Shown: one piece after another, positions 17,615-27,611 of the stretch
Layout of the letters: the number at the start of each line of letters is the position of its first letter
How positions within the stretch are numbered: the first letter of the stretch is position 1
Source: Spongiibacteraceae bacterium
Lineage (GTDB): Bacteria > Pseudomonadota > Gammaproteobacteria > Pseudomonadales > Dasaniaceae
Length of the DNA stretch: 64,000 nt
Direction: 5' to 3'
Assembly (NCBI GenBank): GCA_028280715.1
Contig: JANQLG010000004.1
Coordinates: 62,001-126,000 of the forward strand
Made by a program: the position numbers and the translations under genes
The notes under the pieces: generated by a model
What the model was told of the DNA's origin: nothing
What the model saw: the letters and a program-made list of their open reading frames with translations, nothing else
Databases searched by the model: none

Positions 17615-17971
17615 ATGAGCACCAACAAAATTATCGCTGAATTAGAAGCGGAACAGATGACGAAAGAAGTGCCTGAGTTTGGCCCCGGCGATACTGTCGT
17701 GGTTCAAGTTAAGGTAAAAGAAGGTAACCGCGAACGTTTGCAGGCCTTCGAAGGTGTGGTTATTGGTAAGCGTAACCGTGCATTAAACTCTGCCTTTACT
17801 GTTCGTAAAATTTCTCACGGTGTTGGTGTTGAGCGTACTTTCCAGACTTTCAGCCCGTTGGTAGATAGCATTACTGTTAAGCGTTCTGGTGATGTACGTC
17901 AGGCCAAACTGTACTACTTGCGTGAATTGAGTGGTCGTGCAGCACGTATTAAAGAGAAGCTGGCTAAGTAA
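17615..17971 (+). CDS. rplS: 50S ribosomal protein L19
   Basis: A 118-residue L19 with the conserved [22 protein letters not shown] and the C-terminal [23 protein letters not shown]. It sits at the 30S-50S interface. It is the last gene of the rpsP operon, preceded by a good TTTAGGAG ribosome-binding site and followed at once by a terminator. Confidence 0.98.
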   Translation: MSTNKIIAELEAEQMTKEVPEFGPGDTVVVQVKVKEGNRERLQAFEGVVIGKRNRALNSAFTVRKISHGVGVERTFQTFSPLVDSITVKRSGDVRQAKLYYLRELSGRAARIKEKLAK

Positions 17972-17989
17972 TTCTCTTCATAATTTTAA

Positions 17990-18015
17990 AAGGCAGCCAT
18001 TGGCTGCCTTTTTTA
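17990..18015 (+). terminator. Terminator of the rpsP-rimM-trmD-rplS operon
   Basis: The perfect stem AGGCAGCC/GGCTGCCT (17991-17998 and 18002-18009) with a very short loop is followed by a run of Ts. It is placed 20 bases after the rplS stop. Confidence 0.95.
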
Positions 18016-18109
18016 TTTTCACTTTTTATTTTAGAAAAAGGTGAACTGGTGTAGGGTCAAACAATATAACAATCACCCTTATACTTTATTACCTAGCTGA
18101 AAATAAGTA

Positions 18110-19012
18110 ATGACCAGCGAATGCGAATTAAATCCAATCATCGATCAGTATCTCGATGCGTTGTGGATGGAAAAAGGGCTTAGTCAGAACTCCTTGAGTT
18201 CCTATCGCAGAGATCTGACGCATTTTGATCGTTGGTTATCACCGCAGGGAATTAGTCTTCGTACTGTTACCGCAGGCGATGTTAGAAATTATTTAGCCGT
18301 TCAGTTAGAGCAGAAAAAGTCTGCACGTTCTATTGCGCGTTTGTTGTCCTGCCTGCGTGGCTTTTATCAATATCAGTTGCGTGAATCCTTTATCCAGACT
18401 GATCCCACTTTACAAATAGAGAGCCCAAAATTGGGTAAACCGTTACCCAAGTCGTTGACAGAAGCTGAAGTAGAAGCGCTGTTAGAGGCTCCCAATGTTG
18501 ATGACCCGATTGAGTTACGGGATAGAGCCATGCTGGAGCTACTCTATGCATCGGGACTTCGGGTAACTGAATTGGTAGGGCTTAAGCTGGGACAATTAAG
18601 TTTGAATCAAGGGCTGGTTAGAGTTGTAGGAAAGGGAAGTAAAGAGAGACTGGTGCCGACGGGTGAGGAGGCTTTGCAATGGCTGCAGCTTTATCTTAAG
18701 CAATCACGCCCAATACTGTTGGGGGCCAAAATGAGTGATGTCTTATTCCCTTCAAAAAGAGCGACTATGATGACGCGCCAAACCTTTTGGCACCGGATTA
18801 AGTTATATTCAGCTCGAGCGGGAATAGAAAAGCATTTATCACCACATACCTTGCGACATGCTTTTGCCACTCATCTGATAAATCACGGTGCTGATCTCAG
18901 AGTAGTGCAATTGTTATTAGGTCACAGTGACCTTAGCACCACACAAATATATACTCATGTGGCGAGAGAGCGTATGAAGGATCTGCATGCGCAGCATCAT
19001 CCCCGGGGGTAG
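18110..19012 (+). CDS. xerD: Tyrosine recombinase XerD
   Basis: With XerC, this resolves chromosome dimers at dif under FtsK control. In the 300-residue protein the SAM-like core-binding domain covers roughly residues 8-95 and the catalytic domain 115-295. The catalytic set is complete: Arg151 (ASGLRVTEL), Lys175 (GKGSKER), His246 and Arg249 (SPHTLRH), His272 (LGHSDLSTTQ) and the nucleophile Tyr281. It lacks the extra patch that marks integron integrases, so it is housekeeping XerD and not the source of the attC sites. It is upstream of dsbC, as in Pseudomonas. Confidence 0.95.
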   Translation: MTSECELNPIIDQYLDALWMEKGLSQNSLSSYRRDLTHFDRWLSPQGISLRTVTAGDVRNYLAVQLEQKKSARSIARLLSCLRGFYQYQLRESFIQTDPTLQIESPKLGKPLPKSLTEAEVEALLEAPNVDDPIELRDRAMLELLYASGLRVTELVGLKLGQLSLNQGLVRVVGKGSKERLVPTGEEALQWLQLYLKQSRPILLGAKMSDVLFPSKRATMMTRQTFWHRIKLYSARAGIEKHLSPHTLRHAFATHLINHGADLRVVQLLLGHSDLSTTQIYTHVARERMKDLHAQHHPRG

Positions 19013-19128
19013 GTGACTGGCAGTGGATGAAAGGGAATAGAGGATTCGAATAAAGATGTGGTCCTTGTTGAACTTATATCGCAACTTGGCCTCATAGGTT
19101 TTAGTTTTCAATGATAAGGGTATTACCC

Positions 19129-19959
19129 ATGGCATTTTTGGTATTTAAGAGAGCATTTTTTACTGTAGCACGCTCAATCCTGCTGGTATTGGCGACAGTA
19201 AGTTCAGTCAGTGTTTTTGCTCAATCGTCTGATGTTTCAGAGGCGACGGTAAAAATTAAAGAAGCATTTAAAACTGTTCGCCCTGACTGGAGTATTCAGT
19301 CAGTACAGGCAACTCCCATTGATGGTATCTATAAAGTACAAATTGCCAATGGCCCGCATGTCTATTCATCGGCCTCCGGTGAGTATTTTATTGCCGGTGA
19401 CCTTTATCAGGTTGCACCTGCTGGTTTTGTGAATCACACAGAAAAAGAACGTGAAACTGGTCGTGCCGAGCAGCTCGCTAATATTAGCGTTGAAGATATG
19501 ATTGTGTTCTCTCCAGCAGAAAAGCCGGTTAAGGCTTCGATTATGGTATTTACTGATGTGGATTGCTTCTATTGTCAGAAGCTACATCAGGAGGTTCCAG
19601 ATCTTAATCGTATCGGTATTGAGGTGCGTTATCTGGCTTACCCTCGTGCAGGTATAGGCTCTGAGTCTTATAAAAAAATTGCCAGTGCCTGGTGTGCTGA
19701 TGATCAGCAAACGGCTATTACAAAACTGAAAAACCGTCAGAATATCGAAGAAAATGTGTGCAAGGATAATCCAGTCGCGAGACATTTCCAGTTAGGTCAC
19801 TCGATTGGTGTTAATGGTACGCCGGCTATGGTGACTTCTGATGGCCGTTTAATTCCCGGTTACCAGCCAGCGTTGCAATTGGCGCAAACGCTGGGTGTAG
19901 CCGTTGATAAAGAGATCGCGTCGGAGCTTCTTGCTAAAATGGAGGCACAACAGCGATAA
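19129..19959 (+). CDS. dsbC: Periplasmic disulfide isomerase DsbC
   Basis: A 276-residue precursor with a signal peptide (FFTVARSILLVLATVSSVSVFAQ), an N-terminal dimerisation domain and a thioredoxin-fold catalytic domain. The active site is CFYC (in TDVDCFYCQKLH), where the best-known DsbC enzymes have CGYC. NGTPAMV carries the cis-proline loop. The ATG at 19129 has AAGGG eight bases upstream and is preferred over an in-frame ATG at 19111. A second cysteine pair (SAWCADDQ ... ENVCKDN) is conserved in DsbC. Confidence 0.93.
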   Translation: MAFLVFKRAFFTVARSILLVLATVSSVSVFAQSSDVSEATVKIKEAFKTVRPDWSIQSVQATPIDGIYKVQIANGPHVYSSASGEYFIAGDLYQVAPAGFVNHTEKERETGRAEQLANISVEDMIVFSPAEKPVKASIMVFTDVDCFYCQKLHQEVPDLNRIGIEVRYLAYPRAGIGSESYKKIASAWCADDQQTAITKLKNRQNIEENVCKDNPVARHFQLGHSIGVNGTPAMVTSDGRLIPGYQPALQLAQTLGVAVDKEIASELLAKMEAQQR

Positions 19960-19979
19960 CTCATAACTAGGCTAGATCG

Positions 19980-20006
19980 ACGGCGCCTAAGGGCGCCGTT
20001 TTTGTT
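19980..20006 (+). terminator. Terminator after dsbC
   Basis: The stem CGGCGCC/GGCGCCG with loop TAAG (19981-19998) is followed by TTTTTGTTT. The alaC-like gene begins 60 bases later and therefore likely has its own promoter. Confidence 0.93.
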
Positions 20007-20065
20007 TGAATCATTTTCAGGGCTACACCTTTTACATGTAATCCAATTTAGGACAAATCCAAGAC

Positions 20066-21256
20066 ATGCAAACACATTTTCAGCGAATAGATCGATTACC
20101 TCCCTATGTTTTCAATATCATCGGTGAGTTAAAGCAGCAAGCCCGAGCGAGAGGAGAGGACGTGATCGATTTTGGTATGGGGAATCCTGATCAGCCCACG
20201 CCTGAACATATTGTAGAAAAGCTAAAGGAGACTGCGGACAGAGGTGATACTCATCGCTATTCGCAGTCCAGAGGTATTCCCCGGTTGAGAAAAGCTATCT
20301 GTGACTGGTATCAAAAGCGTTATCAGGTTGATCTGAATCCGGAGACTGAGGCTATTGTGACGCTTGGATCAAAAGAAGGTTTGGCCCATTTGGCGATGGC
20401 TTGTACAGGCCCGGGCGATGCGATTCTGGTACCTAACCCGGCTTACCCCATTCACCCCTATGGTTTTGTGATTGCCGGCGCTGACATTCGCCATGTGCCA
20501 ATGAACTCGGATATCGGTTTTTTTGCCGAGTTAGAACATGCGATCAAGAATAGTTACCCAATACCCAAGATGTTAGTGCTGAACTTTCCGGCAAACCCCA
20601 CAGCTGAGTGCGTGGAGCTGGAGTTCTTTGAACGAATAGTAGACATTGCCAGAGAGCATAATATCTGGGTGATTCAGGATCTGGCTTATGCCGATATCTG
20701 CTTTGATGGTTATCAGCCGCCTTCTATCTTACAGGTGCCGGGTGCCAAGGACGTTGCAGTCGAATTTTTCTCATTGTCCAAAAGTTACAACATGCCCGGC
20801 TGGCGAGTGGGTTTTTGCTGTGGCAACCCCACTCTGGTGGCGGCTTTGGCGCGGATGAAATCCTACCTTGATTACGGCATGTTCACACCCATTCAAGTGG
20901 CGGCAATCAGCGCGCTGGAGGGAGATCAAAGTTGTGTTCGTGACATCTGCGAGATGTATCGGGTGCGGCGTGATGTGTTGTGCAGTGGTCTTAACAGTGC
21001 AGGATGGCCTGTTGAGCCACCCAAAGCAACCATGTTTGTCTGGGCTCCGGTGCCCGAGCCTTATCGGGAAATGGGCTCTCTGGAATTTAGTAAGAAGTTA
21101 TTGGTTGAAGCCAAAGTCGCTGTTTCACCAGGTATTGGCTTTGGCGAATATGGCGAGGGTTATGTGCGTTTCGGTTTGATAGAAAATGAGCACCGTATTC
21201 GTCAGGCCGTCAGAAATATTCGTCGCATGATAAAAAGCGATGGTTTTGGTGAATAA
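20066..21256 (+). CDS. alaC: AlaC-type alanine aminotransferase (PLP class I/II)
   Basis: The 396-residue fold-type I aminotransferase most resembles AlaC/Yfd[17 protein letters not shown] at the N-terminus, [26 protein letters not shown], and the PLP-lysine region [17 protein letters not shown]. AlaC makes alanine from pyruvate with glutamate. Its place before hom and thrC may mean that it serves amino acid synthesis more broadly. Specificity is inferred from family resemblance only. Confidence 0.88.
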   Translation: MQTHFQRIDRLPPYVFNIIGELKQQARARGEDVIDFGMGNPDQPTPEHIVEKLKETADRGDTHRYSQSRGIPRLRKAICDWYQKRYQVDLNPETEAIVTLGSKEGLAHLAMACTGPGDAILVPNPAYPIHPYGFVIAGADIRHVPMNSDIGFFAELEHAIKNSYPIPKMLVLNFPANPTAECVELEFFERIVDIAREHNIWVIQDLAYADICFDGYQPPSILQVPGAKDVAVEFFSLSKSYNMPGWRVGFCCGNPTLVAALARMKSYLDYGMFTPIQVAAISALEGDQSCVRDICEMYRVRRDVLCSGLNSAGWPVEPPKATMFVWAPVPEPYREMGSLEFSKKLLVEAKVAVSPGIGFGEYGEGYVRFGLIENEHRIRQAVRNIRRMIKSDGFGE

Positions 21257-21355
21257 GAGTGCGTGTATCCCGGCTTTGGCATGGCTTTGCCAAGCTAGCT
21301 GAAATACAATGCGCCTTCGATTTTCTAAGCCGAAAGACATTGAGGAGCTGTTGGT

Positions 21356-22654
21356 TTGAATCCGGTAAAAATAGGTATCTGTGGACTTGGTACAGTAGGA
21401 AAAGGCACTTTTGATGTATTAACTCGCAATGGCGAAGAGATAGCGGGCCGTGCTGGCTGTAACATTGTGGTCAGCCACATTGGTGCGCGTCGGGGTGCAG
21501 ATATTTCTGGCGTAAACGTTAGCACGGATATTTTTGCGGTTGCCGATGACCCTGAGATTCATATCCTGGTGGAGTTAATTGGCGGTACCACAGTAGCCAA
21601 AGATCTGGTGCTACAAGCCATCGCTAATGGTAAGCATATCGTAACCGCGAATAAGGCATTAATTGCAGAACACGGTAACGAAATTTTTGCTGCGGCGTCG
21701 GAAAAGGGTGTGAGTGTTGCTTTCGAAGCGGCGGTTGCTGGCGGCATACCGATTATTAAAGCCATTCGTGAAGGTCTTTCCGCTAACCGCATCGAGTGGT
21801 TGGCTGGCATCATTAACGGCACGGGCAATTTTATTCTCACAGAAATGCGTGAGAAAGGCCGCGATTTTGATGATGTGCTAAAGGAAGCTCAGGAGTTAGG
21901 TTATGCGGAAGCTGATCCGACTTTTGATGTGGAAGGCATTGATGCCGCGCATAAATTGGTCATATTGGCTTCGATTGCCTTTGGTATTCCATTGCAATTC
22001 GATAAAGCTTACACCGAAGGCATTACAAAAATATCTACTGAAGATGTCGAGTATGCCGAACAGCTGGGTTACCGTATCAAGCATTTGGGTGTGGCCAGAA
22101 AAAATGGCAAAGGTGTGGAGCTGCGTGTTCATCCCACCATGATTCCTGAAAAACGCCTAATCGCCAATGTTAATGGTGTTATGAATGCGGTGTTGGTAAA
22201 AGGCGATGCCGTAGGGCCAACCTTGTACTATGGTGCCGGAGCGGGAGCAGAGCCAACTGCGTCGGCAGTAGTGGCTGACATTGTTGATGTGGCGCGCACG
22301 TTGAGTGCTGAGCCGAAGCATCGTGTGCCCTATTTGGCGTTCCAAAATGACGCTATGAATGATACCCCGATACTGCCTATCGACGAGGTGGAAACAGCTT
22401 ACTATCTAAGAATGTCGGCTGAAGATAAGCCAGGCGTATTATCTGAAGTGGCTCAAATCTTATCAAATGCCGGTATTAGTATTGAAGCGATTATTCAAAA
22501 GGAACCTGCCGAAGGTCAGGATCATGTGTCGTTGATTATTTTGACCAGTCGTGCCATTGAAAAGAATCTGGATCAGGCAACAGATAGTATTGAGGCGTTA
22601 GATTCGATTGCTGGCGAAGTGACGCGCATTCGAGTTGAATCTCTGGCAGGTTAG
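21356..22654 (+). CDS. hom: Homoserine dehydrogenase
   Basis: This enzyme reduces aspartate semialdehyde to homoserine for threonine and methionine. The 432 residues hold an NAD(P)-binding N-terminus (IGICGLGTVGKGTFDVL), a catalytic domain (AGIINGTGNFILTEM, LGYAEADPTFDVEGIDAAHKL) and a C-terminal ACT domain from about residue 350 for feedback control. There is no fused aspartokinase. The start is a TTG with GAGGAG nine bases upstream. thrC follows, and thrB is absent from the window. Confidence 0.96.
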   Translation: MNPVKIGICGLGTVGKGTFDVLTRNGEEIAGRAGCNIVVSHIGARRGADISGVNVSTDIFAVADDPEIHILVELIGGTTVAKDLVLQAIANGKHIVTANKALIAEHGNEIFAAASEKGVSVAFEAAVAGGIPIIKAIREGLSANRIEWLAGIINGTGNFILTEMREKGRDFDDVLKEAQELGYAEADPTFDVEGIDAAHKLVILASIAFGIPLQFDKAYTEGITKISTEDVEYAEQLGYRIKHLGVARKNGKGVELRVHPTMIPEKRLIANVNGVMNAVLVKGDAVGPTLYYGAGAGAEPTASAVVADIVDVARTLSAEPKHRVPYLAFQNDAMNDTPILPIDEVETAYYLRMSAEDKPGVLSEVAQILSNAGISIEAIIQKEPAEGQDHVSLIILTSRAIEKNLDQATDSIEALDSIAGEVTRIRVESLAG

Positions 22655-22730
22655 TGAAATTTTTCTTGGGCGAGTGAATTAACGACTTGTATTCAATAAT
22701 TCATGCTCAATATTAGGAATTAGTAAATCA

Positions 22731-24128
22731 ATGAAATATATCAGTACTCGCGGACAGGCTCCTGCGCTAAATTTTGAACAGGTCTTACTGACAGGCCTAG
22801 CCCCAGATGGCGGCTTGTATGTGCCGGAATCATTGCCTCAGTTTAGTCAGGAAGAAATTGCTTCCTGGGCAGGGCTTGATTACACCGATTTAGCTTACAA
22901 GATCATTAAGCCCTTTGTCGGTGATTGTATTTCTGGTGATGAACTCAAAACTATTATTGACGATACTTATGTTGATTTTCGTCACCCCTCTGTTGCGCCG
23001 TTAGTTCAGCTCGATAAAAACGAGTGGGTAATGGAATTATTCCAGGGGCCTACCTTGGCCTTTAAAGATTTTGCGTTGCAACTGTTGGGTCGTCTGCTGG
23101 ATTACGTGTTAGAGCGTCGTCACCAAAAAGTCGTTATTATGGGTGCGACCTCCGGTGATACCGGTTCTGCAGCTATTCAAGGCTGCAAGCGCTGCAGTAA
23201 TATCGATATTTTTATTTTGCATCCTTATCATCGTGTATCTGAAGTACAGCGCCGACAAATGACAACCGTGCTGGAACAAAATATTCACAATATCGCTGTG
23301 CAGGGCAACTTTGATGATTGTCAGTCGATGGTGAAGGCCAGCTTCAATAACCAGGGTTTTCTGCCAGAAGATCGCCAACTGGTGGCTGTGAATTCTATTA
23401 ACTGGGCGCGAATCATGGCCCAGATTGTTTACTATTTTTACGCAGCGCTGGCACTGGGTGGTCCGATGCGTCCAGTAGCATTCTCTGTGCCTACCGGCAA
23501 CTTTGGTGATATTTATGCAGGCTACCTGGCATCGAAAATGGGCCTGCCAATTGATCAGTTAGTGGTGGCGACAAACACTAACGATATTTTGCATCGCTGT
23601 ATCAGCAGTAATGATTTCACTAAACATCCATTGGTGCATACTTTATCACCCAGTATGGATATTGTGGTCTCCAGTAACTTTGAACGCCTGTTGTTTGATT
23701 GCTATGGCCGTGATGGTGAAGCGGTTAATGAGTTGATGACACGTTTTCAAACAGAAGATGTTAAATTGTCCGAAGAAGCCTTCAGCAACGTACGTAAATT
23801 ATTTGATAGCTATACTGTTAGCGAACAGGAAACAGTTCAAACGATTGCAAAGGTTTACGATGACACGGAATATCTATTGGATCCGCACTCTGCAATCGGT
23901 GTACAAGCTGCGCGTTCAGTTCGTCGTAGCAGCGGTATACCAATGATTACGTTGGCAACGGCGCATCCGGCAAAATTCCCCGATGCAGTCATGCAGGCAG
24001 GCTATCCTCATAAGCCTGATTTACCTCATCATATGTCTGACTTATTCATGTTGGAAGAACGCTACGAAGTTATTGATAACGATATTGGTTTAGTACATGA
24101 CTTTATGGTGAATAATCTGTCAGCCTAA
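22731..24128 (+). CDS. thrC: Threonine synthase
   Basis: A PLP enzyme converting O-phosphohomoserine to threonine. The 465-residue protein is of the longer type found in Pseudomonas and yeast, starting MKYISTRGQAPALNFEQVLLTGLAPDGGLYVPE, with the PLP lysine in LAFKDFALQ (near residue 110) and the phosphate loop ATSGDTGSAA. It is the second gene after hom and ends at a terminator. Confidence 0.96.
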   Translation: MKYISTRGQAPALNFEQVLLTGLAPDGGLYVPESLPQFSQEEIASWAGLDYTDLAYKIIKPFVGDCISGDELKTIIDDTYVDFRHPSVAPLVQLDKNEWVMELFQGPTLAFKDFALQLLGRLLDYVLERRHQKVVIMGATSGDTGSAAIQGCKRCSNIDIFILHPYHRVSEVQRRQMTTVLEQNIHNIAVQGNFDDCQSMVKASFNNQGFLPEDRQLVAVNSINWARIMAQIVYYFYAALALGGPMRPVAFSVPTGNFGDIYAGYLASKMGLPIDQLVVATNTNDILHRCISSNDFTKHPLVHTLSPSMDIVVSSNFERLLFDCYGRDGEAVNELMTRFQTEDVKLSEEAFSNVRKLFDSYTVSEQETVQTIAKVYDDTEYLLDPHSAIGVQAARSVRRSSGIPMITLATAHPAKFPDAVMQAGYPHKPDLPHHMSDLFMLEERYEVIDNDIGLVHDFMVNNLSA

Positions 24129-24142
24129 TGGCTGAAGTTTTC

Positions 24143-24174
24143 TTGCCCGATATTTTCCTGTCGGGCAAATTTTA
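24143..24174 (+). terminator. Terminator after thrC
   Basis: The stem TTGCCCGA/TCGGGCAA (24143-24150 and 24161-24168) with a 10-base loop is followed by ATTTTAATT, 14 bases after the thrC stop. Confidence 0.85.
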
Positions 24175-24230
24175 ATTATGCTGTGATCCTAAGCTGCAAC
24201 TTTTAGTTGATTGTGTGAGTGCAGTTGATT

Positions 24231-24254
24231 GTGGATGGTGGATGGTGGATGGTG
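24231..24254. repeat. Short heptamer tandem repeat (gtggatg, about 3.4 copies)
   Basis: Three full 7-base units and a partial unit end ten bases before the recJ ATG, so the repeat occupies the usual place of a ribosome-binding site. recJ has no good Shine-Dalgarno other than the GG of these units. Confidence 0.85.
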
Positions 24255-24263
24255 TAAGTATCG

Positions 24264-26009
24264 ATGCAAAAAATTATAAAACGCCGTTCCTCTTTGTCCA
24301 TTCCATCCATCGAATTACCTGATCATATTCCTTCTATTCTGCAACGTATCTACGCATCACGTGGTATACATTCCGAAAAAGAACTGACCAACGATTTATC
24401 CTTATTACTAAAGCCGGAAAATTTTAAACAACTCACTGAAGCCGTTAATTTATTGTGTGAAGCGTTGGCACAACAACAGCGAATTTTAATCGTTGGTGAC
24501 TTCGATGCTGATGGTGCAACCAGTAGCGCTTTGGCGGTATTAGCATTGAGAGCGATGGGTGTCAGCCATGTCGACTTTTTAGTGCCCAACCGGTTCGAGT
24601 ATGGTTATGGTTTAACGCCAGAAATTGTAGAGGTAGCTAAAAGCTATGCTCCGGATTTGATTATTACCGTAGATAATGGCATTTCCAGTATTGCGGGAGT
24701 AGCAGCTGCCAAGGCAGTAGGTATCAACGTGTTGGTGACGGATCATCACTTGCCTGGCGATGAATTGCCAGCAGCTGATGCCATTGTTAACCCCAATCAG
24801 CCAGCTTGCGAGTTTCCCAGCAAACATCTTGCCGGAGTGGGTGTTATTTTTTATTTGATGTCGGCACTGCGTTCAGCTTTAAGAGAAAAAAACTGGTTTG
24901 CTGAAAATAAACTGCGTGAACCGAATATGGCTGAGTTTCTCGATTTGGTAGCGCTGGGCACGGTGGCTGATGTGGTGCCCCTTGATCACAACAATCGTAT
25001 TTTGGTTGAGCAGGGTTTACGAAGAATTCGGGCTGGTAGAACACGCCCCGGCATAAAAGCCCTGTTAGATATTGCCAATCGAAATGCTGCAAATCTGGTG
25101 AGCAGTGATCTCGGTTTTGCAATAGGACCACGGCTCAATGCAGCTGGACGTTTGGATGATATGTCACTGGGGATACAGTGTTTACTGACCGAAGATGAAT
25201 TCCTGGCCAGAGACATAGCGATTCAGTTAGATGATCTTAACAAGGATAGAAAATCCATCGAGCAAAGTATGCAGCGTGAAGCTCTGGAGAGCCTTGCCTC
25301 GATACATTTGCAGGAGTCGGGTTTACCCTTTGGTTTATGTCTTTATGATGCCAATTGGCACCAAGGCGTGATTGGTATTTTGGCTTCACGTATTAAGGAC
25401 CGTTATCACCGCCCGGTCATTGCCTTTGCCAATACGGATAATGAAGGAGAAATTAAAGGTTCCGCGCGATCAATTCCGGGATTACATATTCGCGATGCAC
25501 TGGATGCGGTAGCAGCAAAACATCCACAGTTACTGAGTAAATTTGGTGGGCATGCCATGGCTGCGGGAATGAGCCTGGAATTAAAGCATTTGGATGACTT
25601 CAGGCAGGCTTTTGATCAGGAAGTTCGCAGGCAACTTGAAGAGGATGATTTACAGGCGGTGGTATTTAGTGATGGTGAACTGACGCAAAAGGAATTCAAC
25701 CTTGAGCTGGCACATCAGTTACGAGTGGCAGGCCCCTGGGGGCAGCATTTTCCGGAGCCTGTTTTCGATGGTGTATTCCGCCTGGTGCAACAGCGTATCG
25801 TTGGTGAAAAACATCTTAAGATGGTATTGGCAATTGATGAATCGGGTAAGCAGCTTGTAGATGCCATTGCCTTTAATGTCGATACTGCACAGTGGCCAAA
25901 TCAGGCGGTTGATCGGGTTAAAGTGGCCTTTAAGCTGGATGTGAATGAGTATCAGGGCAGACAATCGGTTCAGGCATTGGTGGAGTATATTGAACCTTTT
26001 ATGACCTAA
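24264..26009 (+). CDS. recJ: Single-stranded-DNA-specific exonuclease RecJ
   Basis: A 5'-3' ssDNA exonuclease acting in RecF-type recombination, mismatch and base-excision repair. The 581-residue protein shows the DHH phosphoesterase motifs VGDFDADGATSSALA, IITVDNG, VTDHHLPGDELP and ALGTVADVVPL, then DHHA1 (KFGGHAMAAGMSL) and the OB-fold C-terminus. The ATG at 24264 gives a normal length. The heptamer repeat in its leader is unusual. Confidence 0.96.
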   Translation: MQKIIKRRSSLSIPSIELPDHIPSILQRIYASRGIHSEKELTNDLSLLLKPENFKQLTEAVNLLCEALAQQQRILIVGDFDADGATSSALAVLALRAMGVSHVDFLVPNRFEYGYGLTPEIVEVAKSYAPDLIITVDNGISSIAGVAAAKAVGINVLVTDHHLPGDELPAADAIVNPNQPACEFPSKHLAGVGVIFYLMSALRSALREKNWFAENKLREPNMAEFLDLVALGTVADVVPLDHNNRILVEQGLRRIRAGRTRPGIKALLDIANRNAANLVSSDLGFAIGPRLNAAGRLDDMSLGIQCLLTEDEFLARDIAIQLDDLNKDRKSIEQSMQREALESLASIHLQESGLPFGLCLYDANWHQGVIGILASRIKDRYHRPVIAFANTDNEGEIKGSARSIPGLHIRDALDAVAAKHPQLLSKFGGHAMAAGMSLELKHLDDFRQAFDQEVRRQLEEDDLQAVVFSDGELTQKEFNLELAHQLRVAGPWGQHFPEPVFDGVFRLVQQRIVGEKHLKMVLAIDESGKQLVDAIAFNVDTAQWPNQAVDRVKVAFKLDVNEYQGRQSVQALVEYIEPFMT

Positions 26010-26081
26010 TCGTTGTCTAAATTATTTATAGTGTTATCTATAATTAGTTGAAGTCATATCGGTTGAATGGAGTTAACGCGT

Positions 26082-26537
26082 ATGTCCTTTAAACCAGTTT
26101 TAACCCATATTGCCCAGCATGTGAAAAACGTTGAGGCTTGTATTCGTTTTTACCAGGAATTTTGTCAGCTGACATTAACTCACCAGCGCGACCATAATGG
26201 CAAGTCTGTTGCCTGGCTGGCGGAAGAGGGCAAAGAGTCAGAATTTATCCTGGTTCTGATTTCTGGCGGTGAAGGGGATGAACAGCAAGAGAATGATTTT
26301 AGTCATTTGGGTTTTGCTGTAGAGAGTAAGCAAGCGGTAGATGAAATTGCTGAGAAAGCTGAGGCTGAGGGGTGCTTATTATGGCCGCCAGTACAGGAGG
26401 ATTTTCCGGTTGGTTACTACTGTGGTGTGTTGGATCCCGATGGCCGCGCGGTGGAGTTCAGTTATGGACAACCCCTCGGACCGGGTGCGGAGCCGGGCGC
26501 TGAGAATATCAAAGAGTCGATGACCTATTACCCTTAA
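26082..26537 (+). CDS. VOC-family (glyoxalase I-like) protein
   Basis: A 151-residue single glyoxalase/bleomycin-resistance fold domain: LTHIAQHVKNVEACIRFYQEF, DFSHLGFAVES and CGVLDPDGRAVEFSYGQPLG, with His and Glu at metal-binding positions. It could be a lactoylglutathione lyase-like enzyme or another VOC enzyme; the substrate is not determined. The ATG at 26082 has GGAG nine bases upstream, whereas the in-frame ATG at 26067 would overlap that site. Confidence 0.8.
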   Translation: MSFKPVLTHIAQHVKNVEACIRFYQEFCQLTLTHQRDHNGKSVAWLAEEGKESEFILVLISGGEGDEQQENDFSHLGFAVESKQAVDEIAEKAEAEGCLLWPPVQEDFPVGYYCGVLDPDGRAVEFSYGQPLGPGAEPGAENIKESMTYYP

Positions 26538-26586
26538 CTTTTCTTTTTTATTTTTTAATAGCTAGTAGTTAGATAAAGACTCCAAT

Positions 26587-26614
26587 AAAAAAGGCCGCAT
26601 AAAGCGGCCTTTTT
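26587..26614. terminator. Bidirectional terminator between the VOC gene and mdh
   Basis: The perfect stem AAAAAGGCCGC/GCGGCCTTTTT with loop ATAAA sits between two convergent genes and has a U-tract in both directions. Confidence 0.96.
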
Positions 26615-26630
26615 AGATAGAGCTTGCTAA

Positions 26631-27611
26631 TTAAGGAAGCAAGTGAGCAACAGCGTCACGCTCTTCAACCAGCTCTTGTTCAGTCGCCTTCATTTTCTCC
26701 TGGCTGAATTCATTTACTGACAGACCTTGAACGATTTCCCAGTCACCACCTTTACAACGACATGGGAACGAGTAGATCAGGCCTTCAGTGATACCGTAAG
26801 AACCATCAGAGTAAACAGCCATGCTCACCCAATCATCACCTTCTGTACCTAAAGCCCAGCTGCGCATGTGGTCGATAGCAGCGTTAGCTGCTGATGCTGC
26901 AGAAGACGCACCACGTGCTTTAATGATCGCTGCGCCACGTTGCTGAACTGTTGGGATAAAGTCATTCTCGTACCAGTCCTGCTCAACTTGCTCGATAGCT
27001 GCAGTGCCATCAACTTTAGCCGTAAACAGATCTGGGAATTGAGTCGCTGAGTGGTTGCCCCAAACGACCATGTTGCTGACGTCAGAAACAGTCTTGCCAG
27101 TTTTCTGAGCGATTTGCGTGATAGCACGGTTGTGGTCCAAACGCATCATGGCAGTGAAGTTGCGTGGGTCCAGATCAGGTGCATTGCGCTGCGCAATCAG
27201 AGAGTTTGTGTTAGCTGGGTTACCAACAACCAGTACTTTAACGTCTTTGCTGGCGTTGTCGTTCAGTGCTTTACCCTGTACGGAGAAAATAGCAGCGTTA
27301 GCTTCCAGCAGGTCTTTGCGCTCCATGCCTGGGCCACGGGGACGTGCGCCAACCAGTAACGCGTAGTCAGCATCTTTAAAACCAACGTTTGGATCATCAG
27401 TGCAAACGACACCCGCCAGCAGAGGGAAAGCACAGTCATCCAGCTCCATTTTCACGCCTTCAAGTGCGTCCATTGCTGGAGTGATATCCAGCAATTGGAG
27501 GATTACTGGTTGATCTTCGCCCAGCATGGCGCCTGAAGCGATACGGAAAAGTAGTGCATAGCCAATTTGGCCAGCGGCACCGGTCACAGTTACGCGAACG
27601 GGTTGTTTCAT
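26631..27611 (-). CDS. mdh: Malate dehydrogenase (NAD, lactate-dehydrogenase-like type 2)
   Basis: The TCA-cycle enzyme interconverting malate and oxaloacetate. The 326-residue protein has the Rossmann start [21 protein letters not shown], the substrate loop [47 protein letters not shown] and the catalytic His in [13 protein letters not shown]. This is the type found in Pseudomonas-like and Burkholderia-like bacteria and in cytosolic eukaryotic MDH. It is monocistronic and ends at the bidirectional terminator. Confidence 0.97.
   Translation of the reverse strand: MKQPVRVTVTGAAGQIGYALLFRIASGAMLGEDQPVILQLLDITPAMDALEGVKMELDDCAFPLLAGVVCTDDPNVGFKDADYALLVGARPRGPGMERKDLLEANAAIFSVQGKALNDNASKDVKVLVVGNPANTNSLIAQRNAPDLDPRNFTAMMRLDHNRAITQIAQKTGKTVSDVSNMVVWGNHSATQFPDLFTAKVDGTAAIEQVEQDWYENDFIPTVQQRGAAIIKARGASSAASAANAAIDHMRSWALGTEGDDWVSMAVYSDGSYGITEGLIYSFPCRCKGGDWEIVQGLSVNEFSQEKMKATEQELVEERDAVAHLLP

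Noticed and set aside
18110-19012. xerD as the integrase that built the cassette cluster
   Set aside because: It has the XerD length, neighbours and motifs and lacks the extra domain of integron integrases.
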